Below are positions 1 to 11,894 of a DNA stretch of 64,000 bases, piece after piece. The position numbers were made by a program, and so were the translations under genes. Position 1 is the stretch's first letter, and the number at the start of each line of letters is the position of its first letter. The stretch comes from Lolium rigidum (taxonomy: Eukaryota; Streptophyta; Magnoliopsida; Poales; Poaceae). The stretch is from positions 267,415,687 through 267,479,686 of the forward strand of contig NC_061510.1 in NCBI RefSeq assembly GCF_022539505.1, read 5' to 3'. Under the pieces are notes generated by a model. It was given only the letters and a program-made list of their open reading frames with translations. It had not been told where the DNA came from and made no database searches.

Positions 1-746
1 ATTTTCAAAGTTGCGAGTGGAGATGTGCTCTAAACACTTTGTCTACCAATCCTAAAAAAAATCATCGGCCAACTTTTGAGAGAGAAAATCTGCATTCGAA
101 TTATCTTTTCGCATAAAATAAAAATATTTCGTTCAGCTGGGTAGGGAATAAATTTCTGAAAAAAGGCAATTACTTCTTCCGCAAAAGAAGGAAAGAACCA
201 TATTTATTGTCTCTTGGGTAAGAAGAAGGAAGCAGATTTCGCTCTGAGGGAAAGGGAATAAGTCTCTGGAAATTTGCATCCTAAAATGATCTTGGAATAA
301 ATACATCCATTAAATGAGTTTTCTCAAGAATTTATAAAAGGAAAGTAAATCGCAACTCCTAAAAAAAAGGGGAAAAAAGACCAGCAGACAGGGGGAAGTG
401 GGGCGCGGTTCGTGCAATCCCAAGGCGCTCCTCCCGTGCTGCGTGTCCAGCCCTGCCTATCCGCACGCCAGCCGCTCCTACACACGTCATACTACCCCAC
501 TGACATTGTAGGTCCATGTTACTGTTGGACCCACACTTCATAGAACAAGTCTGAACGACTCCCGGTGCCCCTAGAATTACGCATTCTGTTCAACGCTGCA
601 ACGGCTACTAATAAAGCCCAAAAGCCTGTGGGGCTCGGCGCCGTCATCCTCGCACGCACAGAGACAGGGCAAAAAAAAGGCAGGCGCGGCGCCTCTCTCC
701 ACTCCCAAATCTGCCGGCTGCGCTCGAGCGATCTACAGCAGCAGCC
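1..746 (+). promoter_or_regulatory. Upstream region and probable 5' UTR of the VPS2-type gene
   Basis: There is no convincing coding sequence here. The proximal part (about 560-746) is GC-richer and leads into the ATG at 747, as expected for a short 5' UTR. A TATA-like string (tttataaaag, near 331-340) is visible, but it lies about 410 bases from the ATG, so its role is uncertain. The transcription start cannot be placed from sequence alone. Confidence 0.4.
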
Positions 747-3700
747 ATGAACATCTTCAAGAAGAAGGTCGACCCCAAAGGTGCGGTTCAGTTCTTGGAT
801 TCGTCCTCTTGCTTTTGGTTCAGATGGGGATTTCTAGCGGGGTTCTACTCTCGCCTCGATTTCTTGATTTCTTCCCCTCTCGGCAGTCCCGCCGATTCGG
901 TCTGATCTGCGGTGTCGGCTTCCAAGATTCGGTTCTTTCCGCGACCAGAAGGCGAGATCTTTTGGTGGATTTTTGCCTTCTTGAGCCGGAGTTTTTTTTT
1001 TTTTTGCCCGGATGGTTCCATAGGTAGGGTTCTAGGGTAACCTGGCGGCTGCGCATTTCGTGGATGTAAAGAGAAATCAAGAATATTTTAGGTGTCGGAA
1101 TGGATAAACGACCTGATTCCATGGGTGTGAAAATTTGTGAATTAACAAACCGTGTGGAGTTTTGGTGTAGTGAACTAACGGCGTGATGCTTTTGTTGAGT
1201 GTGCAGAGGCTCTGAGGACTAGCAAGCGGGAGATGTCAGTCGCCACAAGAGGTGAGAACAACATCCCCTATTCTTTTCTTTCTCTTCTTCCACCAACTTG
1301 TCTGAGCTACTGCACTAGGTTTGCATTGCTCCCGGGAATGGCTTAAAAGCTACCGATTCAACAATGTTATAGCAGACAGTGAAAATAGCTGAAACATCAG
1401 CTCCTGAAGAAAATGTAGGTGTCAATGTGCTAATTTCTCTCTTTTACATGTTTTAGGAGTCGAGCGAGAGATTGGCTCCCTGCAAATGGAGGTATGTACT
1501 CATAAGCGAAGGTCTTTTTCCTTCTATGAAAGGCAAACAATGGCCAGATTTAACAAAGTTGATTGGTTGGGCTGAATATCACAGAGTATGAGTATGATTT
1601 TTGACCTCTAGGGGTGCAAGTGATGGTAAGTTGCTAACTGCCATACTGGAGTAGAATAGAATGGATGTCAAGCTCCCACCACACACTAGAGGCAACACTG
1701 ACTACATAGAGATTAGGTAGAGCTGCCACTGATGGTGTACAAAGGACATGAAAACACTCGCTTACTTACTTTGATGAAGAGCTGATATTATTGTATCATG
1801 CTTCTGTTGTGCAATGGACCAGACAGTAGGTTTGCTCCTCAGATGAGATAGAGTTAGCATGTGGTCATACTCATGGACAATGGGACTAAGCTGATAGTAC
1901 CAGGAACAAGTTTTCTCAAAAATAATCACTATTATTTGTATTTTGATTCTTTGTTCAGCAATAAAGCAACAAATTACAAATCTGACCAGTGCCATATTGT
2001 AGTTGGTACTTCATTTTGGACCTTACACATCAGTGTATGTTTATCTTCTTCAAAAAAATGGCATTAGTTGTAAAGCAAATGAAAATTGTGCTGTATTTCC
2101 CCCCCTTTTTCTGTTTCTACAACTAAAACGCTTATACAAGCTCCTAGAGGCTGTGATGCCCTCTTATGCTGCCATAAGCTCATGCTCTAGGAATGCAAAA
2201 CACCTCGGTCTAGCCCAGGAAGGTGTGATATACAGCAGCATCACTTTGCATCTTTAATTATAATTGGATCATTATGGTAGTTTCACTAACCACTCCGCAA
2301 TGGCTTCTGTATACTGTATTGTTTTGTTTCCTAATGCCATAGTTGTACACATTCCAGGAGAAGAAGCTGGTTGCTGAGATTAAGAAGACTGCTAAGACTG
2401 GAAATGAAGTAAGTACCTTAAAATTTTGTGGAAGATCCGTAATCCCTAACAATGTTCTTCTTGATGTCTTACAACACATGTTGTGAATTGCTCTAGGCGG
2501 CAACCAAAATTCTAGCTCGGCAATTAGTCAGGCTTAGACAACAAATTGTCAATTTACAAGGTACACGGGCACAGATACGTGGAGTAGCTACTCACACACA
2601 GGTATGTAATCTTTCAGTTTGTCTCATGCAACTTCTGATCATGGACAACATACACTTACTACTGTGTCTGAACTATCTATTTGTCAAGGCAATGTATGCC
2701 GGAACTTCAATATCTGCTGGAATGAAAGGCGCAAGCAAAGCGATGGCAGCAATGAATAAGGTATGATGAAAGCCATGTTTGGTTGGCTGTTCTCAAACTA
2801 TCAACCTTTTCCAATCTCTAATAAGTTTTACCTGTGAACTTATTTTTGAACTGTGTATCCTGAGAAGATTGCTAAATACCATTTTTTTTGTTTCAGCAAA
2901 TGGAACCGCAAAAGCAGATGAAGGTCATGAGAGAATTCCAGAAGCAATCAACTCAACTGGACATGACGGTAAAAGCATTTCTAACGTGCTTTATTTGTTC
3001 ACTGTGATGTTAGTTGTATCGCATTTTTATAGATTTTTATGAGTTGGACATGATGGTAATAAAATTACGCACATACATCATTTCTCTATTTTAGTGTTAA
3101 GTGCGGATTCTTAGGCATATCATATTATATAGATGTGTTTGTTGGTCATTCATTTCTGATATCTTAGTGATGGTGTTGCCTTCTGAAATAGTTACAGTAG
3201 AAGAATTGCTTTCAGAAAGGATACTGATTTTTTTTGTCAGATCTGGGACCATTCGTACAAATGTTTTAGAAGAAATGTTATAGCTGTCAGCATCCTGTGT
3301 TTGGATGCACAGAATTTGGCCATGGAATTGGAATTTGGAGCCAATTGGCCCAATTCGACTGTTTGGATCGCCATAGAATTGAGGCCTGGAAACTTTGGGC
3401 CAATTCCGAGCCACCCCCGCGCGTGTACCGTTTCACTTGCAAAGTTTCCGAGCTCGGTACCTCGGAAAGGCGTGGAATCGCAACTCGTGCGTACCCCTTC
3501 GTCAACGCGTGACACATCGAGGATGCGAGGGCGTCGGGAGCTCGGCCTCCTCCGCCGGCCAGCGATGCGGGCGTTCCCGGCGGCGGCGGCGTCTCCGGCT
3601 CCGGTAGGCCACCCAATCTGCGTCGTCCTCTCCCCATCTATTCTCTCCTCTCCCAATCTGCGCCCTCCTCGTCCTCAGCGACCCCCCTAACCCTAGAACG

Positions 3701-4998
3701 GCGGTGGTTGGGAGGGGAACGACAGGGCGGCGGGCGGTGGCCTCTCCTTGGCCAGTAGGGGTGGGGCGGCGGGCGGCGGGCTCCCCGTGGCCAGTAGGGG
3801 TGGGGCGGCGGGCGGCGGCCTCCCCCTGGCCAGTAGGGGAACGACGGCAGGCAGGGAATGGTGGCGGGCGATGCCCTCTCCCTGGCCGGTAGGGTAACGG
3901 CGGCGGTAGGGGAACGACGACGATGGTCGATAGGGGAACAACGGCGGTAGGGGACGACGACGGTAGGCCTCTTCTTGCCCTCCCTGCCTCTCTCCAATTC
4001 GATTCCATGATTGCGCATCCAAACAAGAAATTAGAATTGGTGCCAATTTTTGATTCCAACAGCAAATATCATGTACACCCAAACAACAGAATTGAAATGG
4101 AGACCATTTCCTTTCCATCTCAGATTTGGAATTTTAGTCCAATTCAATTCCACGGGCAAATTCTGTGCATCCAAACACAGTCAAGATCCCTTTGTACAAA
4201 TATTATCAACATCCCTTTGAAATTGTATTTTTTTTCTGGAAATTAAGATCATCACTATTTCAATGCAGCTCGAGATGATGTCTGATGCCATCGACGAAAC
4301 ACTAGACAAAGATGAGGCTGAAGAGGAAACAGAAGAGCTCACGAACCAGGTAAAATGCTAACTATATTCTGCTCCAGAGGGAATATCATAGAACTGTTCT
4401 CGTAAGTACGTGTTTCATGCCATTTCCAAAAAGAAAAGAAAAAAGTATAAGGGCGAGTTTGGATCTATGGCCAAGATCTTGTGCTTGTTGATGGGGTTGC
4501 CACCGTTGGCAAAGCTAGCTTGGCTAATACCCCCCCCCCCCCATTATCATAGTATTGAGGCGTTCACTAATTCTTTCATGATATGTGATGCCCTTGATGC
4601 AGGTTCTGGATGAGATTGGAGTTGATGTGGCTTCTCAGGTAAATTATTCCTCAGCCTTCTTATTCTACTACACATGCAAGCGGTTGATTCTGAATGCTGA
4701 TTTTGACGTGTTTAATATAATACAGCTCTCTTCCGCACCTAAAGGCCGCATTGGAGCTAGTAACAAGAAAGCCGAGAACAACCAAGCACGGTATACAATT
4801 AGTTCTTCCCCCACAATCATAGTTAAAATGTGCATGTAGACAGATGAGCAAATTGTGTTATTTTTTTGTTTTGGGCCCTCCTGATGCAAATGTTGTGCTA
4901 GCAGGAATGTGGCTCCAGCGAGAAGTGTGACACCTGAATCAGATGCTGCTGAAGTTGATGACCTGGAGAGGAGACTGGCATCTCTTCGCCGCATCTGA
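747..4998 (+). CDS. VPS2.2: ESCRT-III subunit, VPS2.2/CHMP2-type (Snf7 family), 11 coding exons, 229 aa
   Basis: Spliced plant gene. Coding exons are 747-780, 1207-1251, 1457-1491, 2358-2408, 2497-2601, 2689-2760, 2897-2968, 4269-4349, 4603-4638, 4726-4790 and 4905-4998, all with GT-AG introns, giving 690 nt in one frame. The product has the Snf7/VPS2 layout: a basic N-terminal amphipathic segment (MNIFKKKVDPK) and a helical core to about residue 180. Core signatures include AKTGNEAATKILARQLVRLR and SDAIDETLDKDEAEEETEEL. A linker follows, then a C-terminal MIT-interacting (MIM1) motif, DLERRLASLRRI, in the last 12 residues, which in this family recruits the VPS4 ATPase. ESCRT-III polymers act on endosomal membranes in multivesicular-body sorting. 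The length matches plant VPS2.2 proteins, and no key element is missing. Intron 7 (1300 bp) is enlarged by a transposon. Assignment to VPS2.2 rather than VPS2.3 is from remembered family resemblance. Confidence 0.93.
3296..4180. mobile_element. GC-rich terminal-inverted-repeat element in intron 7 of the VPS2 gene
   Basis: The two ends are inverted copies of each other. The left end reads tgtgtttggatgcacagaat. The right end is its reverse complement over about 24 bases, followed by more diverged pairing (tggccatggaattgg against its complement). Flanks tcagcatcc (3287-3295) and tcaagatcc (4181-4189) resemble an imperfect 9-bp target duplication (7 of 9 match), as made by Mutator-type elements. 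The middle is very GC-rich with a short tandem array, unlike the AT-rich intron around it. No transposase is seen, so it is non-autonomous. Open frames inside are low-complexity and not credible genes. It lies between good splice sites, so it should be removed with the intron. Confidence 0.7.
3739..3838. repeat. GC minisatellite, about 40-bp unit, 2.5-3 copies
   Basis: A unit containing ggccagtaggggtggggcgg followed by cgggcggcgg is repeated, with small changes, inside the intronic element. It ends in a degenerate copy (ggccagtaggggaacgacgg). Confidence 0.75.
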
Positions 4999-5095
4999 AG
5001 CTGCTGAAATCTTCGCCGTATCTGAAGCTGCTGAAAGAAAGACCTGGAGAGGAGACTGGCAACTCTTCACCGCATCTGAAGCCGCTGAAAGAAAG
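4960..5095 (+). repeat. Duplicated terminal coding segment of the VPS2 gene (exon end plus 3' flank)
   Basis: The segment encoding the MIM1 helix and stop (from 4960, starting gacctggagaggagactggc) is repeated from 5041 with few changes. A partial copy (cttcgccgtatctgaagctg, from 5011) lies between. The offset of 81 bases keeps the copy in phase with the gene, but the gene's own TGA at 4996-4998 and further in-frame stops precede it. It therefore lies in the 3' UTR or flank. The copy still reads DLERRLATLHRI followed by TGA. Confidence 0.85.
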
Positions 5096-5323
5096 ATTAT
5101 ACCGTACCTTATATATGTAAATGTGTTTACTGATGGATTGTTTCCAAATGTGCTGGTAGCTTAATATTGTACACTGGAAAACAGGCTACAAGTGATGTAA
5201 TAGAACCTGAATTTTCCATTCGGTGCTAACAGATTTCATGCATCTACAATAACCCAAATAGAAACTGTCGTTGTGTTGGTAATTGAATATGGCTTGATGA
5301 AATCATTTTAGAGCACTATTGTC

Positions 5324-5712
5324 GAGACTGGCTTTTCAGCCTGGGTGCATGTGAACCCACTTTTTCAAAAGTGCGTTTGTGATATAAAAACATGTTTTAA
5401 AAATCGAAACACAAAATGAATGCAAAGGTGATCTCAAACATGTGCCCTAGATATGAGTTTCGTGACGAAAAAACCTTTTATTTTGCCTCGGAAAAAAAGT
5501 GAAATTTTGCAGGGCTATATAGCAGTATATATGTGACGTATTTTGTCTTTTTTAGATTCTGAAAGAAAAAAGTGGTTTCTCCGCGAAAACTTTCTACGCA
5601 CACATGGAACATGCATACGTACCCCGTTTTTTTTAGTTCAGAATTTTTTAACATTTGGAAAATGCATTTCCCACCTAGGTTCACGTGCACCTAGGTTCAA
5701 CCGGGACTTTTC
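5324..5712. mobile_element. MITE with 10-bp target-site duplication, downstream of the VPS2 gene
   Basis: The element is bracketed by the direct repeat cactattgtc at 5314-5323 and 5713-5722. Its ends form an imperfect inverted repeat: the left contains ctgggtgcatgtgaaccca, and the right contains the complement of ctaggtgcacgtgaacctag. The length of 389 bp, AT-rich middle and absence of an ORF fit a Mutator-type MITE. It may contribute to the transcript end or lie just outside it. Confidence 0.7.
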
Positions 5713-5722
5713 CACTATTGTC

Positions 5723-6220
5723 TTGTTAAGTGAACTATTTATTGCATAGGAATGAAGTACATCTTAGAACACTCTTGACTTGTTAAGTGAACGCTTTATT
5801 GCACTGAGTTGGATCTCATTTTAAGGTACTTCCTGGAAAAATACAGTGAAACTGTCATGTTTTCTTTTTCTTGGGCAAAATGTTGGGCAGAAATACATAT
5901 GATCATGACTCACAACTGATTCAAGGATTGAACAAAGTGGGCAGATATTTCCAGCTTCATTAATACGAACTTATCAGTTTTCTCTACAAAATTCCCTGCG
6001 CCAATGGTACATGATGGTGGTACATTACTGCTATTGCAGCAACCAACTGCTCACAGATCAGAATCCTAACAAACAGCACCATATCACTAGAATGTTCACT
6101 TCACTTCGTTTTCGAGAAGGGGCTAGTCATCTGTCGCCATGGGGTCAAAAGGCTCAGGATTTTGGTGCTAGATGGACGGATTAGCAGCTGTCATCTTCAG
6201 AGCTTGATGATTAGTCGTGC
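5723..6220. other. Convergent intergenic region and RecA 3' UTR
   Basis: AT-rich sequence between the 3' ends of the VPS2-type gene (+) and the RecA gene (-). It should hold both transcript ends. No ORF or recognisable repeat was seen. Confidence 0.5.
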
Positions 6221-9200
6221 TCAGTCATCATATACTTCTTCCTCTTCAGGTTCTGATGATGACTGTCCAAAAGCTAGCATGGCCATATGTCTTGTTCCTT
6301 CAGGTATCATGGCTCGGACTATCTGCACGTGTACAAGGCGTCGTAAGGAAATAGCAGACATGTCCAGATGTCTGAGTCACATAAAGACGACTTCAAATTA
6401 TGTCATATGCATGAAGTGGAAGCAGGTAAAAAGCACCATATGAAATGTTCCAACTTATGGCATGTGATGATTGAAAATGATTATGTTGTGACATGGCGAA
6501 ATAAATATGATAAGCAGCATTGGTGAGTTCAATAGTTGTCAGTGTAGTAGCAGACTCATGCCTACAAGATTGAACAGCCCAGGTGTACGATCAAACATAC
6601 CTTTTCTATCTCATTGCAAACGGTTGGGTTCTCTCGGAGATACTGCAGTGCCTTTTCTCTACCTTGACCCAGCCTGCAAACCAAAAATTTAAACAAAGGA
6701 ACACATGAAAACTACAAGTATACAGTAGTATCAAAACAAAATTATATCACAACGTATCCATGGAAAGCTAAATTTTACACAATAACATAAACGAGATTAT
6801 GTTTATTGTTTAAAGAGTGACCCTGTTTTGGGGTGTGCAGATCTACATACAGAATTCTGAAGCAGTATATCAAAACAGCTGTTGAAAGTTCAAAACACAA
6901 GGGAATTATGTGAGACCTCTTTAGAGTTTTCTGGTTAGTTGCCTACGCAGATATAAATGCAATAACATTCATAACTTCATAATCCTGCAATTTAAGCAGC
7001 TATATATGTAACAAACGTCCATTCATAATCCTGAAATTTAAGCCAATTAACATGAAATGCAATTCAGACAGCATAGGCTGTATAAAGTTACTGCACATCC
7101 CACAAAAAACGAACAGGACTAAAGTATATATGATATGATAAAGGTCTTCCAAAATCTGAATGTCACATATAGCCAGCAAAAATACATTAAGTTCACATGG
7201 AAATGGGACTGAGGAGAATCACTTATGTTTGTAGGATCCCCTTTCATTCCAAATGGCATGAAAGGATTATCCTAGAAGGTAATGCTTTGCTAACATACTT
7301 GCAAGCCATGATAAAAAAATTCTAAAGCTGTTGGCATACCTTATATCTTTGTAACTATACCATGAACCCTTTTTTGCAACAACTTCCATCAGCTCGGCAC
7401 AATCAATAATACAACCCTATATGGAATTTTCGTTTAGCAAGAGTTCTAATGAGGTCAGATGACAAAAGCTGAAAATTTCATACACTGACCAATTTACTAA
7501 CACCCTCCCCAAACATTATTTCAAATTCAGCTTGCTTGTAGGGCCTGGAGACCTTGCAAAGAACAAGGGAAAACATATTCACGCCCAAGGTACAAACTGT
7601 AGAGCATAGTACTACAAAAAAAGAACTACATGTGTTCTCCACATACTTTACTCTTCTGCACTCTGACACGGACCTTGACACCAATATCTTCATCCCCCTT
7701 GACCTTGGCAAAATAAGATAAATATTCTCAAGGTCAAGCCTTAGGAAAGGTGACATTATATCATTGATCTTACAGATTTTATCTTTCCAATGTGCCGTAT
7801 CTCTAGGCGAACTGATGCGAAGAATTTCAAAGCTATCCCTCCACTAGTAACCTCAGGATTCCCATAGAATACTCCAATCTAGAAAATATGAAATTTATCA
7901 AGCAACGGAATAAGATGGTAATGAACCCACAGCTAAATGCTAATGTAGAACACCTTGTATCTTATTTGATTCAAGAACATAAGAGTACAACCAGCCTTTG
8001 AGGCATTGCCTGACATCTTTCTCAATGCTTGACTCATCAGCCGAGCTTGTAAACCCATCTGCTGCATCCCTATCTCACCCTAGCAAACAAATGAATCATA
8101 ATTTCATGCATCATTTTAAATATAAATCTAAGGAAAAAACAAAAAGAAAGAGAATCATACTTCAATTTCCGCACGTGGAGTGAGAGCTGATACTGAATCA
8201 ATACAGATGAGATCTATTGCTCCAGATCTGCACATGCGATCCGCAACTGGTAGAGAAAATGAACATGCCAGTCAAATTCACAAAAATAACTCACAGCAAC
8301 CACTAGGCCGCGTGGCATTGCGGTGGATTATGATACCTTCAACCGTAGCAGGTACTTGAAATAGAATAAGCATTTTGAAAAATAAAAAAGGAATATGTAT
8401 GAACATTAGAGTATAATCCCAGAACTTCTGGTTATAAAAAAAATGGCTCTGAATAGTAGAAACATAGTTAAGTTCATAATGGCTAAAAAAAAGTCCTTGT
8501 GGTAAAAGATGCTAGAAATCTAATTGAACCACAAATGGCAAAGAAAGGGAAATATATAAATTTGATGTGTCATAATTACTGATAATACATTTCAAGCACT
8601 ATTCAGATGGTATGGTAGAAGATAAAATGGCATGCAATAGACATGTAGAAAGAGAAAATCTGTGTGCGAGAAATATAAATTAGTCACTAGTGTACCGAAA
8701 ATCCAAATTAGTCACTACCTCACTAACCATCGTTTACATGTAGAATAATAATAATAATATGTAAACAAAATGTTTGATCCCTCATAAGTGGAGAATGTAT
8801 TACTTTCTAGTGCCATCTCTCCATTGTCGGGCTGACAGACAATCAGATTTTCAATATCTACCCCAAGTGCTTTTGAATAAGCTGGATCGAAAGCATGCTC
8901 TGCATCGACAAGCATGGCATTTCCTCCTAGCCTCTGCATATAGGATGTTGAGAGTCTTTTAACATTATTAAGTTCTTACGAATCATGAAATGCACAGCGT
9001 TATCATACTATTATTCATAAAAAAAACCTGTATTTCAGCAATGGCATGCAGAGCCAGAGTCGTCTTTCCACTGCTTTCTGGACCATAGACCTTCAAATTT
9101 TTGCCAATCAAATCGTTAAGAGGTTAGTACGTTATTGTAAAACTGCAAAAGTCAGAGCAAATGGTGATCCAAAGGTGCCACAATCAAAGCAAGAATAAAC

Positions 9201-10466
9201 CATATGTGTCTCATTGGTGCTAGGAATCATAAATGCAAGAAGTTACCTCTACTACTCTTCCTTTTGGAAGGCCACCACCCAAAGCAAAATCAAGTGTTAA
9301 GCAGCCACTTGGAAAAGTCTCACTGGGTAGACACAGTAACAGTCAGCATGATAGCATGCATGGAACTTATAACAGAGATTTGATAGAATTAAGAAATTTA
9401 AAACATACACAAAAGCACCGCCAGCACTGCCTAATCTTGTAACACTTCCTTTGCCAAAAGAGTTGTTTATGTCACTCATGGCTGCATCAAGAGCTTTTTG
9501 CTGTAGATGGAATTGTAAGGAGTAACAATTAATATCTTTGCATAACATGGGAAGTAGCATAGTGATCTTTAAAAAAAAACTCATAGCCTCCAATGAAAAA
9601 GCAAATTCATATGACATGCCTATGTAAAGTTGAGACATGATGCATCTCTTAAGGGAACAAATGCACTGGAGAAAACTGGGAATAATACATCCGAAGTTCC
9701 ATACAGAACTAAAGTATAAAATAACAATGTATCCGATTGCACTATTATACAATGTTTTGTGTCCAGATCATTGCGCAGCAGAGGGCGGAAATATCGTATT
9801 TTCCCATTTGGTCGACAGTAGATCCATGCATGTCTGTCTCTCTTTCTGAAACACTTGAAAGTTCACCTATCATAATTCTTGTCAAGTCAAACTTAACTTA
9901 GCATCACTGAACCAGTTAATAGGAGATCCCATTAGGACAGTAAATGTTAAACGAGAAGGCAATATTTCCCTGAAGGAAGTACACTCCGGTCAATGCAATG
10001 CCACTTTGCACGCTAGGTGTTCGACACAATGCACAGCCCATAAGCAAGAACATGCGCAGCAGCAACAACTCTAAATCGGAGAAACGGATAGAGTTATCCT
10101 TGTTTACAAATCCCACCCTCCCGCCGCGCCACACTCCGTATTCTCGACGCCACGGAGCCTTACTCAGTTACTACCGGGCCGTGAATCACTTATTCGCCAA
10201 AATGGGGAAAAGAAAAGAAAAGAAAATGGAATGGGACAGAAGAAGAACCAAGCACAGTAGAAGGTTCTTACGCGGTCTATCAGTCGAGGGTCGTCCTCGC
10301 CGGAGAGCGCTCCGTTCCCGACGCTGGCAACGAACTCACAGCGCAGCCGGCGGCTGCGCCCGGAGCCGGAGGCGCCGCTAGCTGAGGCGCACGGCGCGGG
10401 GACCCTCCTGCGGGGACGGGGAAGGACGGCGGGGGTGAGACGTGCGGCAGCCGCGGCTGTGGCCAT
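6221..10466 (-). CDS. RECA1: RecA-type recombinase, plastid-targeted (RECA1-like), 13 exons, 414 aa
   Basis: Spliced gene read right to left. Exons are 10466-10272, 9500-9409, 9322-9247, 9090-9028, 8933-8804, 8246-8161, 8079-7954, 7878-7774, 7703-7647, 7552-7490, 7416-7340, 6673-6601 and 6322-6221. All introns are GT-AG, and 1245 nt stay in frame. Residues 1 to about 55 are rich in Ala, Arg, Ser and Pro with almost no acids, as in a chloroplast transit peptide. Then come [20 protein letters not shown], the Walker A loop GPESSGKT (124-131), Walker B LICIDSV (D202), the NQIR switch (251-254), and [12 protein letters not shown]. The protein ends in an acidic tail ([10 protein letters not shown]), as in bacterial RecA. 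RecA binds single-stranded DNA with ATP and drives strand exchange, here presumably in repair of plastid DNA. The start at [10 protein letters not shown] was chosen because an in-frame upstream ATG (10541) is not conserved in the duplicated copy. Organelle assignment is inferred. Confidence 0.94.
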
Positions 10467-11886
10467 CGGCTGCGTGGCGGCTGAGGTCCTATACGCCGCC
10501 GAGTGCTCGACTTGTGTGCGGGGAGTGTGAAGGGGAAACAAGTGCTGCGAAAAAAGTTCGAGCCGAAGAAGGGTTTAGAGTGGTGGATCAGTCTTGTCAA
10601 GATTCGTGCAATGATATCGATGGTTCAGACGTTCAGGGCTCATTTGATTAATAGGATAGGAAAATCATAGAAATAACAAAAGTATATAGGATTGGAATGT
10701 CATGGCTACTTAATCATATGGGAAGATGAAGTATGTTTAGTTATAGCAAAATAAATTTTTCATGAGATATAACCTCATGTTTTACCTATAGGATTTACAC
10801 TACAAGATTTCTATAGAATTTTGTTCATATGAATCAAACAACATGTATATAATTTTTTTTATAAGATTCAAATCCTACATAAATCCTATAAACCAAAGAA
10901 GACCTCAGTGTTTTTTATGCGACTAAAAGACATAGGGGTATAACATTTTTCTTAGAGAACAACAAGGGACACGGCTGAAGGTCGATATTATCGAAGCTTG
11001 GAAGCGGAGAATGGACGCTCTAGCACCGAAACTACAACCGTCCCAAGCCGGTACTACCGTTCGATGCAACGGACTGGTACTATTTTTTTCCGCCTACCAC
11101 GAGCCCCACTAACATTTTTTGCCTGGAGCTCTCGGCTCCACACAAATGGAGTTCGGTACTGAACTGGTAGTTAGCCGATACTACCATCTACAACTCCACA
11201 AGGGTCCGTACTACCGCCCCTTCCTATGAAGCAGTCCATGGCAGGCGGTATAGCACTGAGGGAGTGCAAAATCTCATGATCATGCATTAGGCTTATGCCT
11301 CTTCCAGGTGGGAACCCCATCTTCTTAGACTACCAAATCTATTGAGTTGTTTTCAAAAATGAACTATTGAGTTGTATAAAGGTCCCTCCTCGATAGTGGA
11401 TCGTTTTGTCTTTGTCTTCATCCTTCTAGAATTCGGTCACCTTGTTTGGCAATGTTTCCACAAGAAAAGCCTATCCTCGGTCTGTTGCTTGTGGATTCCG
11501 TTGAGTTGATATATCATGCCAACGACCAATATGTTGTGTTTGCATCTTGGATTACTCTTGGTGTTTTTTCTCAATCCCTTGAATCCGTGAAGATGGAGAC
11601 AAACGGGAGGTTAGCCCCTGTGCCCCATCTCACTTGAATGACAGTGATGCGTTTAATTTATATTTGTCCAACTTGAAATTCCAAACTGAAAAATAATGTT
11701 TGGCCCACAAAAAATTATGAAATAAAATGATTTTCATACATGAAGGGTTACTTTACATGCCCTGAAATTTCCAGTTATAGTGGCGTTGCATGTGCCGGAT
11801 CAGCAACAAATATCTCATGCCAGATGCCGGATCAGCAGATTTAGCAAAGAGCGCGGTATCAGCGTGCGCCCTGTGCTGCTAACACA
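9900..11886. repeat. Tandem segmental duplication, unit A (RecA-proximal)
   Basis: This unit is directly repeated next door (unit B). Homology begins near agcatcactga (9900 against 11895). It runs through part of RecA intron 1, exon 1 and the upstream region, and ends near cagcgtgcgccctg (about 11865-11886 against 13755-13777). Exon 1 is nearly identical in the two units, while the distal intergenic part is more diverged, with many small indels. Unit A joins the rest of the RecA gene; unit B joins the LSD1-type gene promoter. This is the arrangement expected after one tandem duplication of the shared intergenic region. Confidence 0.9.
10637..10905. mobile_element. Small MITE-like insertion in duplication unit A
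   Basis: About 269 bp present in unit A but absent from unit B, where the sequence reads straight through (gttcagtgtttt). The insertion is flanked by cag on both sides (tcag on the left), so a 3-4 bp target duplication. Its ends are loosely inverted (ggctcatttgattaatagga against aggtcttctttggtttatagga). No ORF. Superfamily is uncertain. Confidence 0.75.
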
Positions 11887-11894
11887 TACCAGAA

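Noticed and set aside
3237..4118. Several open frames of 100-190 codons in VPS2 intron 7
   Set aside because: They read the GC-rich tandem repeat of the intronic element in different phases; proline/arginine-rich with no family resemblance.
4943..5164. Plus-strand open frame of 73 codons over the end of the VPS2 gene
   Set aside because: It is an out-of-phase reading of the last exon and its duplicated flank.
10467..10541. Upstream in-frame ATG extending RecA by 25 residues
   Set aside because: In the duplicated copy this ATG is out of frame, while the ATG at [10 protein letters not shown] is conserved in both, and the latter starts a better transit peptide.
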